A DNA stretch of 64,000 nucleotides from Deferribacteres bacterium. GTDB taxonomy: Bacteria; Zhuqueibacterota; Zhuqueibacteria; Zhuqueibacterales; Geothermadaptataceae. Positions 8,852 to 17,919 of this stretch are shown here, piece after piece; positions within the stretch are counted from its first letter, which is position 1; each line of letters begins with the position of its first letter. A program made the position numbers and the translations under genes. The stretch is from assembly GCA_020633675.1 (NCBI GenBank), contig JACKDE010000001.1, positions 1,054,001 to 1,118,000 of the forward strand, written 5' to 3'. The notes beneath the pieces were generated by a model. It was not told the DNA's origin. It did no database searches and saw nothing but the letters and a program-made list of their open reading frames with translations.

Positions 8852-10804
8852 ATGTTCAAACGCCACCTGTGGCTGCCTTTAATGCTGCTGTTTTTGACCA
8901 ATGCAGGCGCGCAATCGCCCGTTGAATATACGGTCGATTTTCCAAACGCTGTCCACCATGAAGCCGAAATCTCCATTCGTTATACGGATTTGCCAGCTCA
9001 AGCGCTTGAATTGCGCATCAGTCGGTCATCGCCCGGCAGGTACGCCATCCACGAATTCGCCAAAAATGTCTATCGGGTGCGGGCTGTGGATGCCAGGGGC
9101 AATGCACTTAAAATTACCCGTCCAAATCCATACCAGTGGGACATTGCCGAGCATGATGGTACCGTGATCGTCAGCTATACGTTGTTCGCGGATCGTGCCG
9201 GTGGCACCTACTCCGGTATCGACCTGACGCATGCACATCTCAATATCCCGGCGACGTTTATGTGGGCGCGCGGATTGACCGAACGCCCAATTTTGGTGAC
9301 ATTCAAACTCGCTTCCGGCAGCGATTGGAAGGTTGCGACGCAGCTCAAGCCAACTGATAAAGCGCTCACGTTCGCAGCGCCAAATTTGTATTATTTTATG
9401 GATAGTCCGATCGAACTGAGTGCTTTTACACTGCGTGAGTGGCCGGTCACCTCAGCTGATCGCGACCTGACAATGCGACTGGCTCTGCATCATGATGGCA
9501 GCGAGGCGGAAGCCGATGCCTATGCTGAGATGGCCAAACGCGTGGTGTATGAGCAGGAGGCCATTTATGGCGAACTGCCACAATACGATTTTGGCACCTA
9601 TACATTTCTGGCGGATTATCTGCCGCATGTGAGCGGCGATGGCATGGAACACCGCAATTCAACCATCATTGCCAGCAGGCGGTCGCTGCGCGATGGCGCG
9701 CTTCGCAATTTGGGCACACTGGCGCACGAATTCTTTCACGCGTGGAATGTCGAGCGGATCCGCCCGCGCTCGCTCGAACCGTTTGACTTTGAAGAAGCCA
9801 ACATGTCAGGCGAACTTTGGTTCGCGGAAGGCTTTACCAGCTACTACACGCCCTTAACCTTGCAGCGTGCTGGTTTGACCACGATAGATGCTTTTGCCCG
9901 CAGTCTGTCGCGGGCGGTAGATTTTGTTGCCAATGCACCGGGACGCAATTACTTTTCACCGGTCGAAATGAGCATGCAAGCGCCTTTCGTCGATGCAGCC
10001 AGTTCAATTGATCCCACCAATCGTGACAACACCTTTATTTCCTACTACACCTATGGCATGGTCACTGGTCTGGCGCTCGATTTGAGTATTCGCACATCAT
10101 TCCCAAGCAAGAGCCTGGATGATTTGATGCGGGAAATGTGGGTGCGGCACGGCAAGCCCGAAAAACCATATACGAACGAGGACATTCGTTCTGCGTTGGC
10201 CACCATTACGGAAGATGCCGACTTTGCGAACGATTTTTTTGCAAAGTTTATTTTCGGCCGTGAACTTGCGGATTTCCAAAAACTATTGGCAGCGGCCGGC
10301 TTGGCCCTTCGCCCCACAAATCCTGGCGCAGCGACGCTTGGCTCTTTGCGTCTGCGTTTCAATGAAGGCAAAGCTACTTTGATGACCCCGACTTTGATTG
10401 GCTCGCCGCTTTATGAAGCCGGCCTGGATAGGGGAGATGAGATTGTGGAACTCGCCGGTAAAGCACTTTCGGAGCAGTCGCAGTACGACGCGATTCTGGC
10501 AACGCACCAACCGGGAGACCAGATTCAGGTCAAATTTTGGCAGCGCGGCAGTTTACGCGAAGCCACTCTGACCTTCGCGGAAGATGCAGAACTGGAAATT
10601 GTACCCTATGAACAAACTACATTGCCACTCACCCCAAAAATGAATCGGTTCCGCCAGCAATGGCTTGGTACCAAAGCGAAAACACGCCTACCTGCACTTA
10701 GAAATTATTGTCCGGCCTGCAGTCGTGAGTTTGCCTTTCCGCAACAATTTTGCTATTTTGATGGCGAACGATTACATTTTACCAAAAAGGATGTGAGCAA
10801 GTAG
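8852..10804 (+). CDS. Secreted M61 family aminopeptidase with PDZ domain and Cys-rich tail
   Basis: A signal peptide (residues 1-20, ending AGA-Q) precedes an M61 glycyl-aminopeptidase-type protein of 650 residues. GMEHRN at 264-269, the zinc motif H292-E-F-F-H296 and the downstream third ligand in ELWFAEG (E326) are all present. A PDZ domain occupies about 500-590 (GSPLYEAGLDRGDEIVELAG). The odd part is the last 35 residues: C620-P-A-C623 and C634 resemble half of a zinc ribbon, unusual for an exported protease. The stop overlaps the next gene's GTG by one base, so the two are probably co-transcribed. Confidence 0.92.
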   Translation: MFKRHLWLPLMLLFLTNAGAQSPVEYTVDFPNAVHHEAEISIRYTDLPAQALELRISRSSPGRYAIHEFAKNVYRVRAVDARGNALKITRPNPYQWDIAEHDGTVIVSYTLFADRAGGTYSGIDLTHAHLNIPATFMWARGLTERPILVTFKLASGSDWKVATQLKPTDKALTFAAPNLYYFMDSPIELSAFTLREWPVTSADRDLTMRLALHHDGSEAEADAYAEMAKRVVYEQEAIYGELPQYDFGTYTFLADYLPHVSGDGMEHRNSTIIASRRSLRDGALRNLGTLAHEFFHAWNVERIRPRSLEPFDFEEANMSGELWFAEGFTSYYTPLTLQRAGLTTIDAFARSLSRAVDFVANAPGRNYFSPVEMSMQAPFVDAASSIDPTNRDNTFISYYTYGMVTGLALDLSIRTSFPSKSLDDLMREMWVRHGKPEKPYTNEDIRSALATITEDADFANDFFAKFIFGRELADFQKLLAAAGLALRPTNPGAATLGSLRLRFNEGKATLMTPTLIGSPLYEAGLDRGDEIVELAGKALSEQSQYDAILATHQPGDQIQVKFWQRGSLREATLTFAEDAELEIVPYEQTTLPLTPKMNRFRQQWLGTKAKTRLPALRNYCPACSREFAFPQQFCYFDGERLHFTKKDVSK

Positions 10805-10806
10805 TG

Positions 10807-11514
10807 ATGAAATTCCTCATCAAAAATGCGGTGCTCTGTTTGGCCTTAGCTTCCGTGGCTATCGCCGGGGACACGTCCGAACTTAAGATTATTGGATTTT
10901 CCAAAGATGGCAGGCACCTTGCGTTTGAAGTCAGTGGTGTTCAGGATGGTAGCGGTATTCCTTATAGCGAAGTCTATTTTGTCGATATCGAAAAAAATGA
11001 GTTTCTCACCAGTCCGCTCAAGTTTCGCGGCAGGGAAGGATATGACCACGCGACGCTGGCTGCGCTCAAACAGAGTGCCGCGGCAGAGGTCGCTTCACAG
11101 ATTCAGCTTTTTCAGATCGACCAAAGTGAGCAGGGACAGACGCTGGTGTATCATCCGCTGTCCGATCTAACGAGCGATGGCTGTTTCGTCAGCTTTTCTG
11201 CATTTCCTGGCATATTCCCGCCGCCATCTCATTACAAATACCATCTCTATTTGGAACAGAAAAAAACTGGCGATGCGTGCTTTGGCCTGGAGTCCAAAAT
11301 TTTCACCCTCAAGCTCAAACAAGGCAATAACGTCAAAATTTTGCAGCAAGATACACGCTTGCCTGCATCGCGCGGCTGCGCGTACCAATATCGAATCGAG
11401 CGCGTTGTGATGTTTGAAAAAAAGCTGGTGGTTTTTTTGAATGTGTTTCGGCCGGGATTTGAAGGGCCTGAAATCCGACACATGGTGGTGACAGGCACGC
11501 TGTCCTTTGAGTAA
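10807..11514 (+). CDS. DUF2259 family secreted protein
   Basis: A 235-residue protein with a signal peptide (MKFLIKNAVLCLALASVAIA). The segments IIGFSKDGRHLAFEVSGVQDG and GIPYSEVYFVDIEKN match the DUF2259 family of predicted secreted proteins known from spirochaetes and others. Four or more cysteines (CF, ACFG, GCAY) could form disulfides after export. Function is unknown. ATG 10807 follows a GTG at 10804 directly; either could be used. It sits immediately behind the M61 protease, so it may share its promoter. Confidence 0.75.
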   Translation: MKFLIKNAVLCLALASVAIAGDTSELKIIGFSKDGRHLAFEVSGVQDGSGIPYSEVYFVDIEKNEFLTSPLKFRGREGYDHATLAALKQSAAAEVASQIQLFQIDQSEQGQTLVYHPLSDLTSDGCFVSFSAFPGIFPPPSHYKYHLYLEQKKTGDACFGLESKIFTLKLKQGNNVKILQQDTRLPASRGCAYQYRIERVVMFEKKLVVFLNVFRPGFEGPEIRHMVVTGTLSFE

Positions 11515-11560
11515 TTCGTGCTGATTTATATTGAATTCCATAAAAGAAAAGGGTGCAAAA

Positions 11561-11767
11561 ATGAGCACAATTCTTCCCGAAGGCGAAGGCATCCGTCGGG
11601 CGGTAAAATGGATTTCCGAGCAGCGCAAAAGTGAGCCGGATACGCCGATCAGCCAGCTTGTACATGCTGCCATCGCCCAGTTCGTTTTGTCGCCCAAGGA
11701 TGGCATGGCCTTGATTCAGTTCTACCAGCAGGTGCGGGACCAGGCTCCCGGATCTGAGCGCGATTAA
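11561..11767 (+). CDS. Small conserved hypothetical protein
   Basis: Sixty-eight residues starting at ATG 11561 (AAAAGGGTG upstream). An ATG at 11531 gives ten extra residues but has no site. The layout LPEGEGIRRAVKWISEQRK followed by LVHAAIAQFVLSPKD and an FYQQV segment is that of a short all-helical soluble protein. I believe it belongs to a widespread small family without assigned function, but I cannot name it. It has no signal peptide or membrane segment. It lies between DUF2259 and dienelactone hydrolase genes in the same direction. Confidence 0.65.
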   Translation: MSTILPEGEGIRRAVKWISEQRKSEPDTPISQLVHAAIAQFVLSPKDGMALIQFYQQVRDQAPGSERD

Positions 11768-11827
11768 TGATACCAATCCGCTGCATTCGTTGCATGCTAA
11801 AATACACATTACAAATCGGAGGATGAT

Positions 11828-12646
11828 ATGAGGAGAGTTTTGTTCGTTTTGGCCGCTTTGGCTGTCGGCTGTTCCAGTGGTGAACAGTCAACTGAGATGA
11901 AAAACAACATTGTGACCAAAGAAGTGGAGTACTCGGCTGACAATGTTGCAATGAAAGGCTTTCTCGCTTACGACAGTAACATCGAGGGCCAACGTCCGGG
12001 AGTGCTTGTGGTGCACGAGTGGTGGGGACATAATGCGTACGCTCGCGAGCGTGCCAAAAAGTTGGCCGAGCTCGGCTATACTGCTCTGGCTGTAGATATG
12101 TATGGTGACGGCAAACAGGCCGAGCACCCGGATGACGCGATGAAATTCGTGATGGAAGTGGTGTCAAATGCGGAGGTTGCTGTGGCGCGCTTTAATGCGG
12201 CACTGGACTTTCTTAAAAATCAGCCGACCACCAATCCGGAAAAGATCGCTGCAATCGGTTATTGCTTTGGCGGCAGTGTGGTACTGAGCATGGCCAATAG
12301 CGGCGTCGATCTCGACGCGGTGGCGAGCTTTCATGGCGGGCTGCAGGGCATCGCACCTGCACAACCAGGCGTCAACAAGGCCAAGGTATTGGTGTGCAAT
12401 GGTGCTGCCGACCAGATGGTCACCCAGGAACAGATCGATGCATTCAAGAAAAACCTGGACGAAGCCGACGTCGATTATGAGTTTATCAATTATGAAGGCG
12501 CGATGCACAGCTTTACCAATCCTATGGCCGATTCGTTTGCTGTGAAATTCAATATGCCACTCGCATACAATGCCGAGGCAGACCGGCAGTCGTGGGAAAA
12601 AATGAAAGAACTGTTTAACTCCGTATTCAAGTCATCCGGTAATTGA
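11828..12646 (+). CDS. Lipoprotein dienelactone hydrolase family protein
   Basis: An alpha/beta hydrolase of 272 residues with a lipoprotein signal (LAALAVGC15). The nucleophile elbow G-Y-C146-F-G-G uses cysteine, the hallmark of dienelactone hydrolases. E64 in HEWWG, D195 in NGAADQM and H227 in AMHSF complete the usual catalytic set. The ribosome site CGGAGGATGAT lies just before ATG 11828. The family hydrolyses dienelactones and related esters; the exported version here has an unknown substrate. Confidence 0.9.
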   Translation: MRRVLFVLAALAVGCSSGEQSTEMKNNIVTKEVEYSADNVAMKGFLAYDSNIEGQRPGVLVVHEWWGHNAYARERAKKLAELGYTALAVDMYGDGKQAEHPDDAMKFVMEVVSNAEVAVARFNAALDFLKNQPTTNPEKIAAIGYCFGGSVVLSMANSGVDLDAVASFHGGLQGIAPAQPGVNKAKVLVCNGAADQMVTQEQIDAFKKNLDEADVDYEFINYEGAMHSFTNPMADSFAVKFNMPLAYNAEADRQSWEKMKELFNSVFKSSGN

Positions 12647-12687
12647 TCCTGGATTTATGCGAATGAGAGCGTCGGAGTGCCCTGCCT

Positions 12688-13437
12688 GTGCAGAAATATT
12701 TTGAGCCTTTTTTGTGGGGCTGGATTGTGCTTGCCGTTATCGCTTTCGTGCTGCAACTGAAAATCGCAGCCCCCTATGGCCGCTATAGCACTGCGCACAA
12801 AGGCCGGAGCGTGCCCAACAGGGTTGGCTGGCTGTTGATGGAATTGCCTGCAGTGCTTGTTTTTGCCTGGTTTTTTTTCAGCAGTGGAACGGAAAGATCG
12901 GTTCTGAATTGGCTGTTTTTTGCTGCATGGCAGATACATTATCTGCATCGCAGCCTGATTTTTCCCCTCCGCCTGGCGAGCCACACCAAGCCGATGCCGC
13001 TTTATATCATGCTCAGTGCGATGGGCTTTAATTGCATCAACGGTTTTTTCAATGGCTACAATCTCGGGGTGCTACAGCCGCAGTATGCGCTGGAATGGTT
13101 GTTCGATATTCGAAATATCGCTGGAATGGTGCTTTTCGTGTGCGGCGTGACGATCAACTGGTGGGCGGACGCCATTTTGCTACGGTTGCGCGCAACGGGC
13201 ACATATCAAATCCCGGAAACTGGTCTGTTCCGGCTGATTTCCTGCCCAAACTATTTCGGTGAGTTGCTGGAGTGGATCGGCTTTGCCCTGATGACCTGGT
13301 CGTTGCCAGCCCTGTCGTTTGCATTGTGGACTGCAGCCAACCTGATTCCGCGCGCCATAAAACATCACCAATGGTACCACCAGCACTTCCGGGACTATCC
13401 CGATTCACGCAGGGCGATTCTTCCGTATTTGCTGTGA
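12688..13437 (+). CDS. Steroid 5-alpha-reductase-like membrane enzyme
   Basis: A 249-residue membrane protein with about six hydrophobic helices. Its C-terminal third, GLFRLISCPNYFGELLEWIGFAL to KHHQWYHQHFRDYPDSRRAILPYLL, matches the steroid 5-alpha-reductase C-terminal domain (PF02544), including the N-Y-x-x-E motif and the YP-x-x-RRA-x-x-PY-x-x end that bind NADPH. The start is taken as GTG 12688 with GGAG eleven bases before. Substrate in bacteria is unknown. The APC permease gene follows 49 bases later. Confidence 0.85.
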   Translation: MQKYFEPFLWGWIVLAVIAFVLQLKIAAPYGRYSTAHKGRSVPNRVGWLLMELPAVLVFAWFFFSSGTERSVLNWLFFAAWQIHYLHRSLIFPLRLASHTKPMPLYIMLSAMGFNCINGFFNGYNLGVLQPQYALEWLFDIRNIAGMVLFVCGVTINWWADAILLRLRATGTYQIPETGLFRLISCPNYFGELLEWIGFALMTWSLPALSFALWTAANLIPRAIKHHQWYHQHFRDYPDSRRAILPYLL

Positions 13438-13486
13438 ATGCAAAAAATCGCCTACACCCAATTTTTTCAGACAAAGCGGAGAAAGC

Positions 13487-14851
13487 ATGCCTGAAATTTC
13501 AGCATCACCCCCCGAAGAGCAACCTGCACTAAAAAAATCCCTGACAGTTTTTGACGGCGTATCCATTTTGATCGGTATTACCATCGGCGCCGGCATTTTT
13601 ACCACCCCTTCGATCATTGCTGGCTATCAGGCATCCTTTTATTCGATCATTTTGTTTTGGATCGGAGCCGGCTTGTTTGTCATGATCGGCGGATTGATCT
13701 ACGCCGAGCTGGGAACAAGGCTGCCCAATACCGGAGGCGAGTATGTTTACCTCAGTCGCGCATTCGGTCCGTATGTCGGCTTTATTTTTGGCTGGGCGCA
13801 GCTTTTTATCATTCGCACCAGCCCGGGAGCCGGTTTGTCGCTGGCGGCAGCGTACTACATCGGCACGCTTGTCGACCTGGGCGCAAAGGGGGAAACACTG
13901 GTTGCTCTCTGCATTATTTTTACGTTGGGCACACTCAATTACATCGGTGTGAAGCGAGCCAGCATGTATCAAAATATCTCGACTCTTATAAAAGTAGGGG
14001 GACTCTTCTTGTTGGCCGTCGCCGGATTAATGATGCTTGGAGGGCAGGAAAGCCAACTTGCAACCAAAGTGCCGCCAACCGCAACGCTTGGCCCAATCGG
14101 AAACGTTGGTGCGCTGATGATGCTGGTGGTTTTTTCGTATTTGGGCTGGGATCGCGTCGGCTATGTCGCTGGAGAAATGAAAAATCCGCAAAGAGCCATT
14201 CCGTTGAGCATGTTCATCGGCATTTCGATCATCATTGTGCTGTACGTTTCGACTAATCTGATTTATCACCACACATTGGGAATGGAGGGAGTGCGCGCTT
14301 CCAAAACCGTTGCTTCGGACGTCGCGACCATTTTGTTTGGCCCGGTGGGTGCAGCTTTCGTGACGCTGCTGGCGATTTTTTCGACGACAGGCAGCATCAA
14401 CGGCACCACTATGGCTGCGCCGCGCGTGTACTATGCCATGGCAAAAGATGGGCTGTTTTTTCGTTGGTTCAATTATGTGCATCCAAGATTTCGCACCCCG
14501 TCACATGCCATCATCGCGCATTGTGTCTGGGCAGCGGTGATTCTGCTGGTGCGGCAGAATTTCGAGCAAATCGTTGCGGGCATGACCTTCGCAATATTGA
14601 TTTTTTATGGAATGACCACCCTGGCGCTGTTTAAAATGCGGCGCGAGCACATCGGCGATCAGCAGTGTTTCCGCATGCCTTTTTATCCGGTTCTACCGGC
14701 AATTTATTTGATTGGTATCGTTTCGCTCATTGCGGTGAGGGGCTATTTTGAGTGGCAAAACTCGCTCGTCGATTTGGCTTTTATTGCCACCGGCATCCCG
14801 TTTGCCTGTTTTTGGTGCCGCAAACCAGGCAAGCGCGAGCTGCAACGTTAA
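13487..14851 (+). CDS. APC superfamily amino acid permease
   Basis: Twelve hydrophobic segments over 454 residues, with the family signature GITIGAGIFTTPSIIAG in the first helix, which in APC carriers forms the unwound substrate site. GGAG precedes ATG 13487. Overall similarity is to the cationic/LAT-like amino acid permeases. Substrate cannot be fixed. It converges with the MATE gene, leaving only seven bases between the two stops and no visible intrinsic terminator, so the two transcripts may overlap. Confidence 0.9.
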   Translation: MPEISASPPEEQPALKKSLTVFDGVSILIGITIGAGIFTTPSIIAGYQASFYSIILFWIGAGLFVMIGGLIYAELGTRLPNTGGEYVYLSRAFGPYVGFIFGWAQLFIIRTSPGAGLSLAAAYYIGTLVDLGAKGETLVALCIIFTLGTLNYIGVKRASMYQNISTLIKVGGLFLLAVAGLMMLGGQESQLATKVPPTATLGPIGNVGALMMLVVFSYLGWDRVGYVAGEMKNPQRAIPLSMFIGISIIIVLYVSTNLIYHHTLGMEGVRASKTVASDVATILFGPVGAAFVTLLAIFSTTGSINGTTMAAPRVYYAMAKDGLFFRWFNYVHPRFRTPSHAIIAHCVWAAVILLVRQNFEQIVAGMTFAILIFYGMTTLALFKMRREHIGDQQCFRMPFYPVLPAIYLIGIVSLIAVRGYFEWQNSLVDLAFIATGIPFACFWCRKPGKRELQR

Positions 14852-14858
14852 AGTGGTA

Positions 14859-16253
14859 TTAAACGGGCGCCCGTGCCTGCTCGATTGGGGAAGCTTGCAT
14901 CTGGCCGATTCGCCGCACCCAAAATTGAAAAAGCCCAATGGAGACGAAAATCAATCCTATACACAGGCCGACCCACAGTCCGGCAATCCCCCAATTTCGT
15001 TCAAAACAGAGAAAATAGCCGGTTGGCAAGCCGAGAAACCAATGGCCGATAAAGTTGCAGATCATTGCCATTTTTGTATCGCCAGTGCCGCGCAAAATGC
15101 CTGCTGAGACAACCTGAATGCCATCGAATAATTGAAAAATTGCCGCGATAAACAAGATTGATGCTCCGGTTTCGACGATTTCGAGATCGTTGGTAAAGCC
15201 ACGCATTAATATTTCCGGGAATAGCACAAAAGTCACGCCGGTAAACACCATAAAGCCAGCTCCGAAGCCCAGCGCTGTCCATCCCGCGTGAGAAGCGCCG
15301 AGAATATTATTGCGCCCGATTGCCTGGCCAACCCTAACCGCGCCAGCGGTTGAGATGCCGAGCGGCACCATGAAGGTGAAGGTTGCGAGCTTTAGAACAA
15401 TATGGTGCGCCGCCAATGCATTAGGATGCAGTCGCCCGGCCAAAACCGTGACGAATGTGAAGGCACCGACATCCATCAGCAGGTGGAAGGAAGCAGGGAA
15501 TCCGAGTCGCAGCAATTGGCGCATGATCTGGCGATCGAATTTAAACAGGTCGATGTCAATAAACTCCTGTTCCTGTTTCGCGATGATGAGCGTACTGATC
15601 AACAGGATGATGCAGATGATCGACATACCGATAAAGGTCGCCCAGGCTGCGCCAACAGCACCCAGCTTCGGAAATCCGAAATGACCAAATATCAGGGCGT
15701 AGTTCGCAATCGCATTCACGATATTGGCAATAATCAACGCGAAAGTGAAGGGCAGAACGATGTTGCGGCTCTGGAGATAGCGTCGTAGCGCCATTCCAAA
15801 AAACATCGGCAGCAATGCCCAGGTTGCGATTTTCATGTAGGCCACTGCATCCGGCAGCACAGCCTGTTGTATACCGGCTTTTGGCAAAAGCGAAATAACG
15901 ATGTAGGACAGAACAGTGAACGGTATGGTATTGATAATACTTAGATAGAGGCCCTGCACAAGCACGTGATAGCATTTTTTCAGATCGCCAGCCCCAAAAG
16001 CTGTCGCAATCAGATAATCGAGTCCGAACAGGAGGCCGAAACCGAAAATTGCAATCATTAGAAAAAGGTTGTTACCGATTCCAACCGCTCCCAGTGCTTC
16101 TGCGCTTACCCGGCCGATCATGAGGGTATCGACCAGGCCCATCATCATCCAACCGAGTTCGGCAAGGGCAACGGGACCGGCCAGCCTGACCATCGGCTTG
16201 AGCTCTTGCCGCAGCCGGGGAGGACCTGAGAGAACGCTGTGTTGATTTTTCAT
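14859..16253 (-). CDS. MATE family efflux transporter
   Basis: A 464-residue protein with twelve predicted helices and the MATE family layout. The N-terminal half begins MVRLAGPVALAELGWMMMGLVDTLMIGRV, and the second half has the matching internal repeat (LGFPASFHLLMDVGAFTFVTVLAGRL). These carriers expel cationic compounds in exchange for Na+ or H+. There is no clear Shine-Dalgarno sequence at ATG 16253. Substrate unknown. Confidence 0.92.
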   Translation of the reverse strand: MKNQHSVLSGPPRLRQELKPMVRLAGPVALAELGWMMMGLVDTLMIGRVSAEALGAVGIGNNLFLMIAIFGFGLLFGLDYLIATAFGAGDLKKCYHVLVQGLYLSIINTIPFTVLSYIVISLLPKAGIQQAVLPDAVAYMKIATWALLPMFFGMALRRYLQSRNIVLPFTFALIIANIVNAIANYALIFGHFGFPKLGAVGAAWATFIGMSIICIILLISTLIIAKQEQEFIDIDLFKFDRQIMRQLLRLGFPASFHLLMDVGAFTFVTVLAGRLHPNALAAHHIVLKLATFTFMVPLGISTAGAVRVGQAIGRNNILGASHAGWTALGFGAGFMVFTGVTFVLFPEILMRGFTNDLEIVETGASILFIAAIFQLFDGIQVVSAGILRGTGDTKMAMICNFIGHWFLGLPTGYFLCFERNWGIAGLWVGLCIGLIFVSIGLFQFWVRRIGQMQASPIEQARAPV

Positions 16254-16378
16254 GGCGCCATTCTACGCAAAAAAAATCGAAAAACAACAGGAAAAATGAA
16301 GCTGCGAAGGGCTAATTGAAAATAGGATTGAATGGGGATGGCAGCAGACAGCCTGAATGGCGTGGCAAAAACATCTCG

Positions 16379-16858
16379 CTAAAACTCTACGCCGCGCAAG
16401 CATTCACCTGTTTGAAGATAATAATTCAGGCGCGTTTGCCATGCCAGCATGAATTCCTCATAATATGCTTCCGTAAACTGTTCAACGAATGCATCGCCGT
16501 CCGGGCCAAGGCTGGTGTGCGAGTAGGTGATCTCGGCATCGGTGCCGTTTTCAGTGGCGCGCAGCTGGATAGTGATGCGGCATGCTGTGAATTGGGGTGT
16601 AACTTTGAGCATTTCCATGAAGCCGTTCTTTGGGCGGCGCTCGGTAATGTACCAGACGGATGGCTCCGGATTGCCTGGCGTTAGAAAAACACCGTCCTTT
16701 TCAGCCAGCCCGGTTTCCGAAATCACAGACAGCGGCAGCCAGCCTTCGATCCAGTCCGCTTCCCTGACCGGGCACAAGAGCGGAAAGACTTCTGCAGGAG
16801 AGCTCTTGAGGTGCTGAACGTAGCTTCTGGTAGCACGGTGGGGCTTTTGGATTTTCAT
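16379..16858 (-). CDS. SRPBCC (START-like) ligand-binding protein
   Basis: A soluble 159-residue protein with the SRPBCC/polyketide-cyclase fold pattern: RSYVQHLKSSPAEVFPLLCPV at the start, the central EADWIEGW stretch, and a long C-terminal helix (FVEQFTEAYYEEFMLAWQTRLNYYL). The fold makes a deep hydrophobic pocket. Ligand unknown. Its ATG lies one base past the stop of the selenocysteine redoxin gene (TAA-G-ATG), so it is almost certainly translated from the same mRNA. Confidence 0.8.
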   Translation of the reverse strand: MKIQKPHRATRSYVQHLKSSPAEVFPLLCPVREADWIEGWLPLSVISETGLAEKDGVFLTPGNPEPSVWYITERRPKNGFMEMLKVTPQFTACRITIQLRATENGTDAEITYSHTSLGPDGDAFVEQFTEAYYEEFMLAWQTRLNYYLQTGECLRGVEF

Positions 16859-16859
16859 C

Positions 16860-17723
16860 TTATTTTCCTAAAAAAATGAGGCGTTTAACTTTTTGCCGGC
16901 CACCAGCCTGGAGCATGTAAAAATAGACACCGGCAGGCACCAACTGGCCGGACTGATCGCGGCCATCCCACTGCACGGACATGGTTCCAGCAGCCCGAGG
17001 TAGCTGTTTAAATGAGCGCACTTCACGGCCGAGCAAATCATAAATAAACAAGTTCGGTTGCTCTGAAATCGAATTTTTGAGGGTAAAGGTGATCTCGGTG
17101 CGGTGCACAAATGGATTTGGCGCGCTTTGCGAAAGCTCAAATGCGTTCGGCGTCGTGTCGACCGGATGGTCCACATCGGAAGTGGTCGTCAGTTCGTCGA
17201 GCTTGCCGATGATCGCTTGTTTGTAGGTGCTGTAGCGCTGACTATATGGCACCGCACTCGAGCTAATAAAGGCGATTTTGCCGTTGGCTTCGACGATAGC
17301 AAAACTGCTTTGCGCCGCGCCATTAAAGCCCCAGGCCGTCGCGACGCTACTCCCTTTCAAGCCTAACGGATAGGTTATATTTCGGCCACCGCCTTTGGCG
17401 TAGTTTTGAATTTGACTTTCTGTACCGTTCCAGACATCGATGCCGATGACCTGCACATTTTTATCTTTAAAAGCCTGCCAGATTTCATTTTCTATGCTCT
17501 GAGCCTCAGAGAGACAATATGGTCAGTAGCTGCCGAAAAAATTGTAGAAAAGAATTTTTCCTAAATAATCAGCAGACGAAAGTGTGTCTGCAAACACACC
17601 GTCTTCATACTTCATCAGGCCCTGCACTTGAGGTGCTGAGTCGCCTAACTGATAGTTTTGAGCCGATACGAACATCGGCCAGGTGAATATGGCAGCGAGC
17701 AAAATAATTTTTTGCAGTTTCAT
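16860..17723 (-). CDS. Secreted thioredoxin-like selenoprotein with sorting domain (UxxC)
   Basis: Reading from ATG 17723 (GGAG upstream) the frame is open for 287 residues apart from one TGA at 17525-17523, codon 67. Around it the protein reads ILFYNFFGSY-[TGA]-PYCLSEA, the place where thioredoxin-like proteins carry WCxxC. If TGA is read as selenocysteine the redox motif is U67-P-Y-C70. A hairpin with a GGC loop lies 18 bases after the TGA, at the bacterial SECIS distance. A signal peptide (residues 1-21) comes first. The redoxin fold runs to about 150, and residues 170-287 form a FlgD/T9SS-type C-terminal sorting domain ending in KRLIFLGK. Reading past the stop is needed for the redoxin to have its active site. 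The alternative is a nonsense-disrupted gene. The Sec synthesis genes are not in the window. Confidence 0.8.
17497..17525 (-). promoter_or_regulatory. Sec TGA codon and candidate bacterial SECIS hairpin
   Basis: On the minus strand TGA is followed after 11 bases by CTCTGAGGCTCAGAG, a 6-bp stem (7 if a one-base loop is allowed) closed on GGC. Known bacterial SECIS elements such as that of fdhF have a short stem just behind UGA with G residues at the start of the loop about 18-20 bases after it; this fits. The lower part of a longer stem is not evident. Confidence 0.65.
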
Positions 17724-17808
17724 CGACCAACTCCAATTGGTTTATTCAAGTTCACCCCTGGACAGTTGGTATCGGTTCGCTCATGTTTTAGCTGCCGGTT
17801 GCAATGCC

Positions 17809-17873
17809 TAAAAAACAGCCACAGAAGCAAGCGAGTGTGCCCTGATCAGCACTGTCCACTCATTTCTGTGGCT
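17809..17873 (-). terminator. Rho-independent terminator of the NSS transporter gene
   Basis: On the minus strand AGCCACAGAA (17873-17864) pairs perfectly with TTCTGTGGCT (17826-17817), with a further GAGTG/CACTC pair inside, then a run of six T. It lies about 47 bases after the stop of the sodium symporter gene and insulates the selenoprotein gene 86 bases further on. Confidence 0.8.
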
Positions 17874-17919
17874 AACATACTTGATCGAGATTCTATTCCA
17901 ACCCTGGAACGAATATCGC

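Noticed and set aside
16860..17723. Two separate genes, or a pseudogene, split by TGA
   Set aside because: The TGA is at the first CxxC position, the frame is intact on both sides, and a hairpin follows; a secondary start at GTG 17456 would lack signal peptide and active site.
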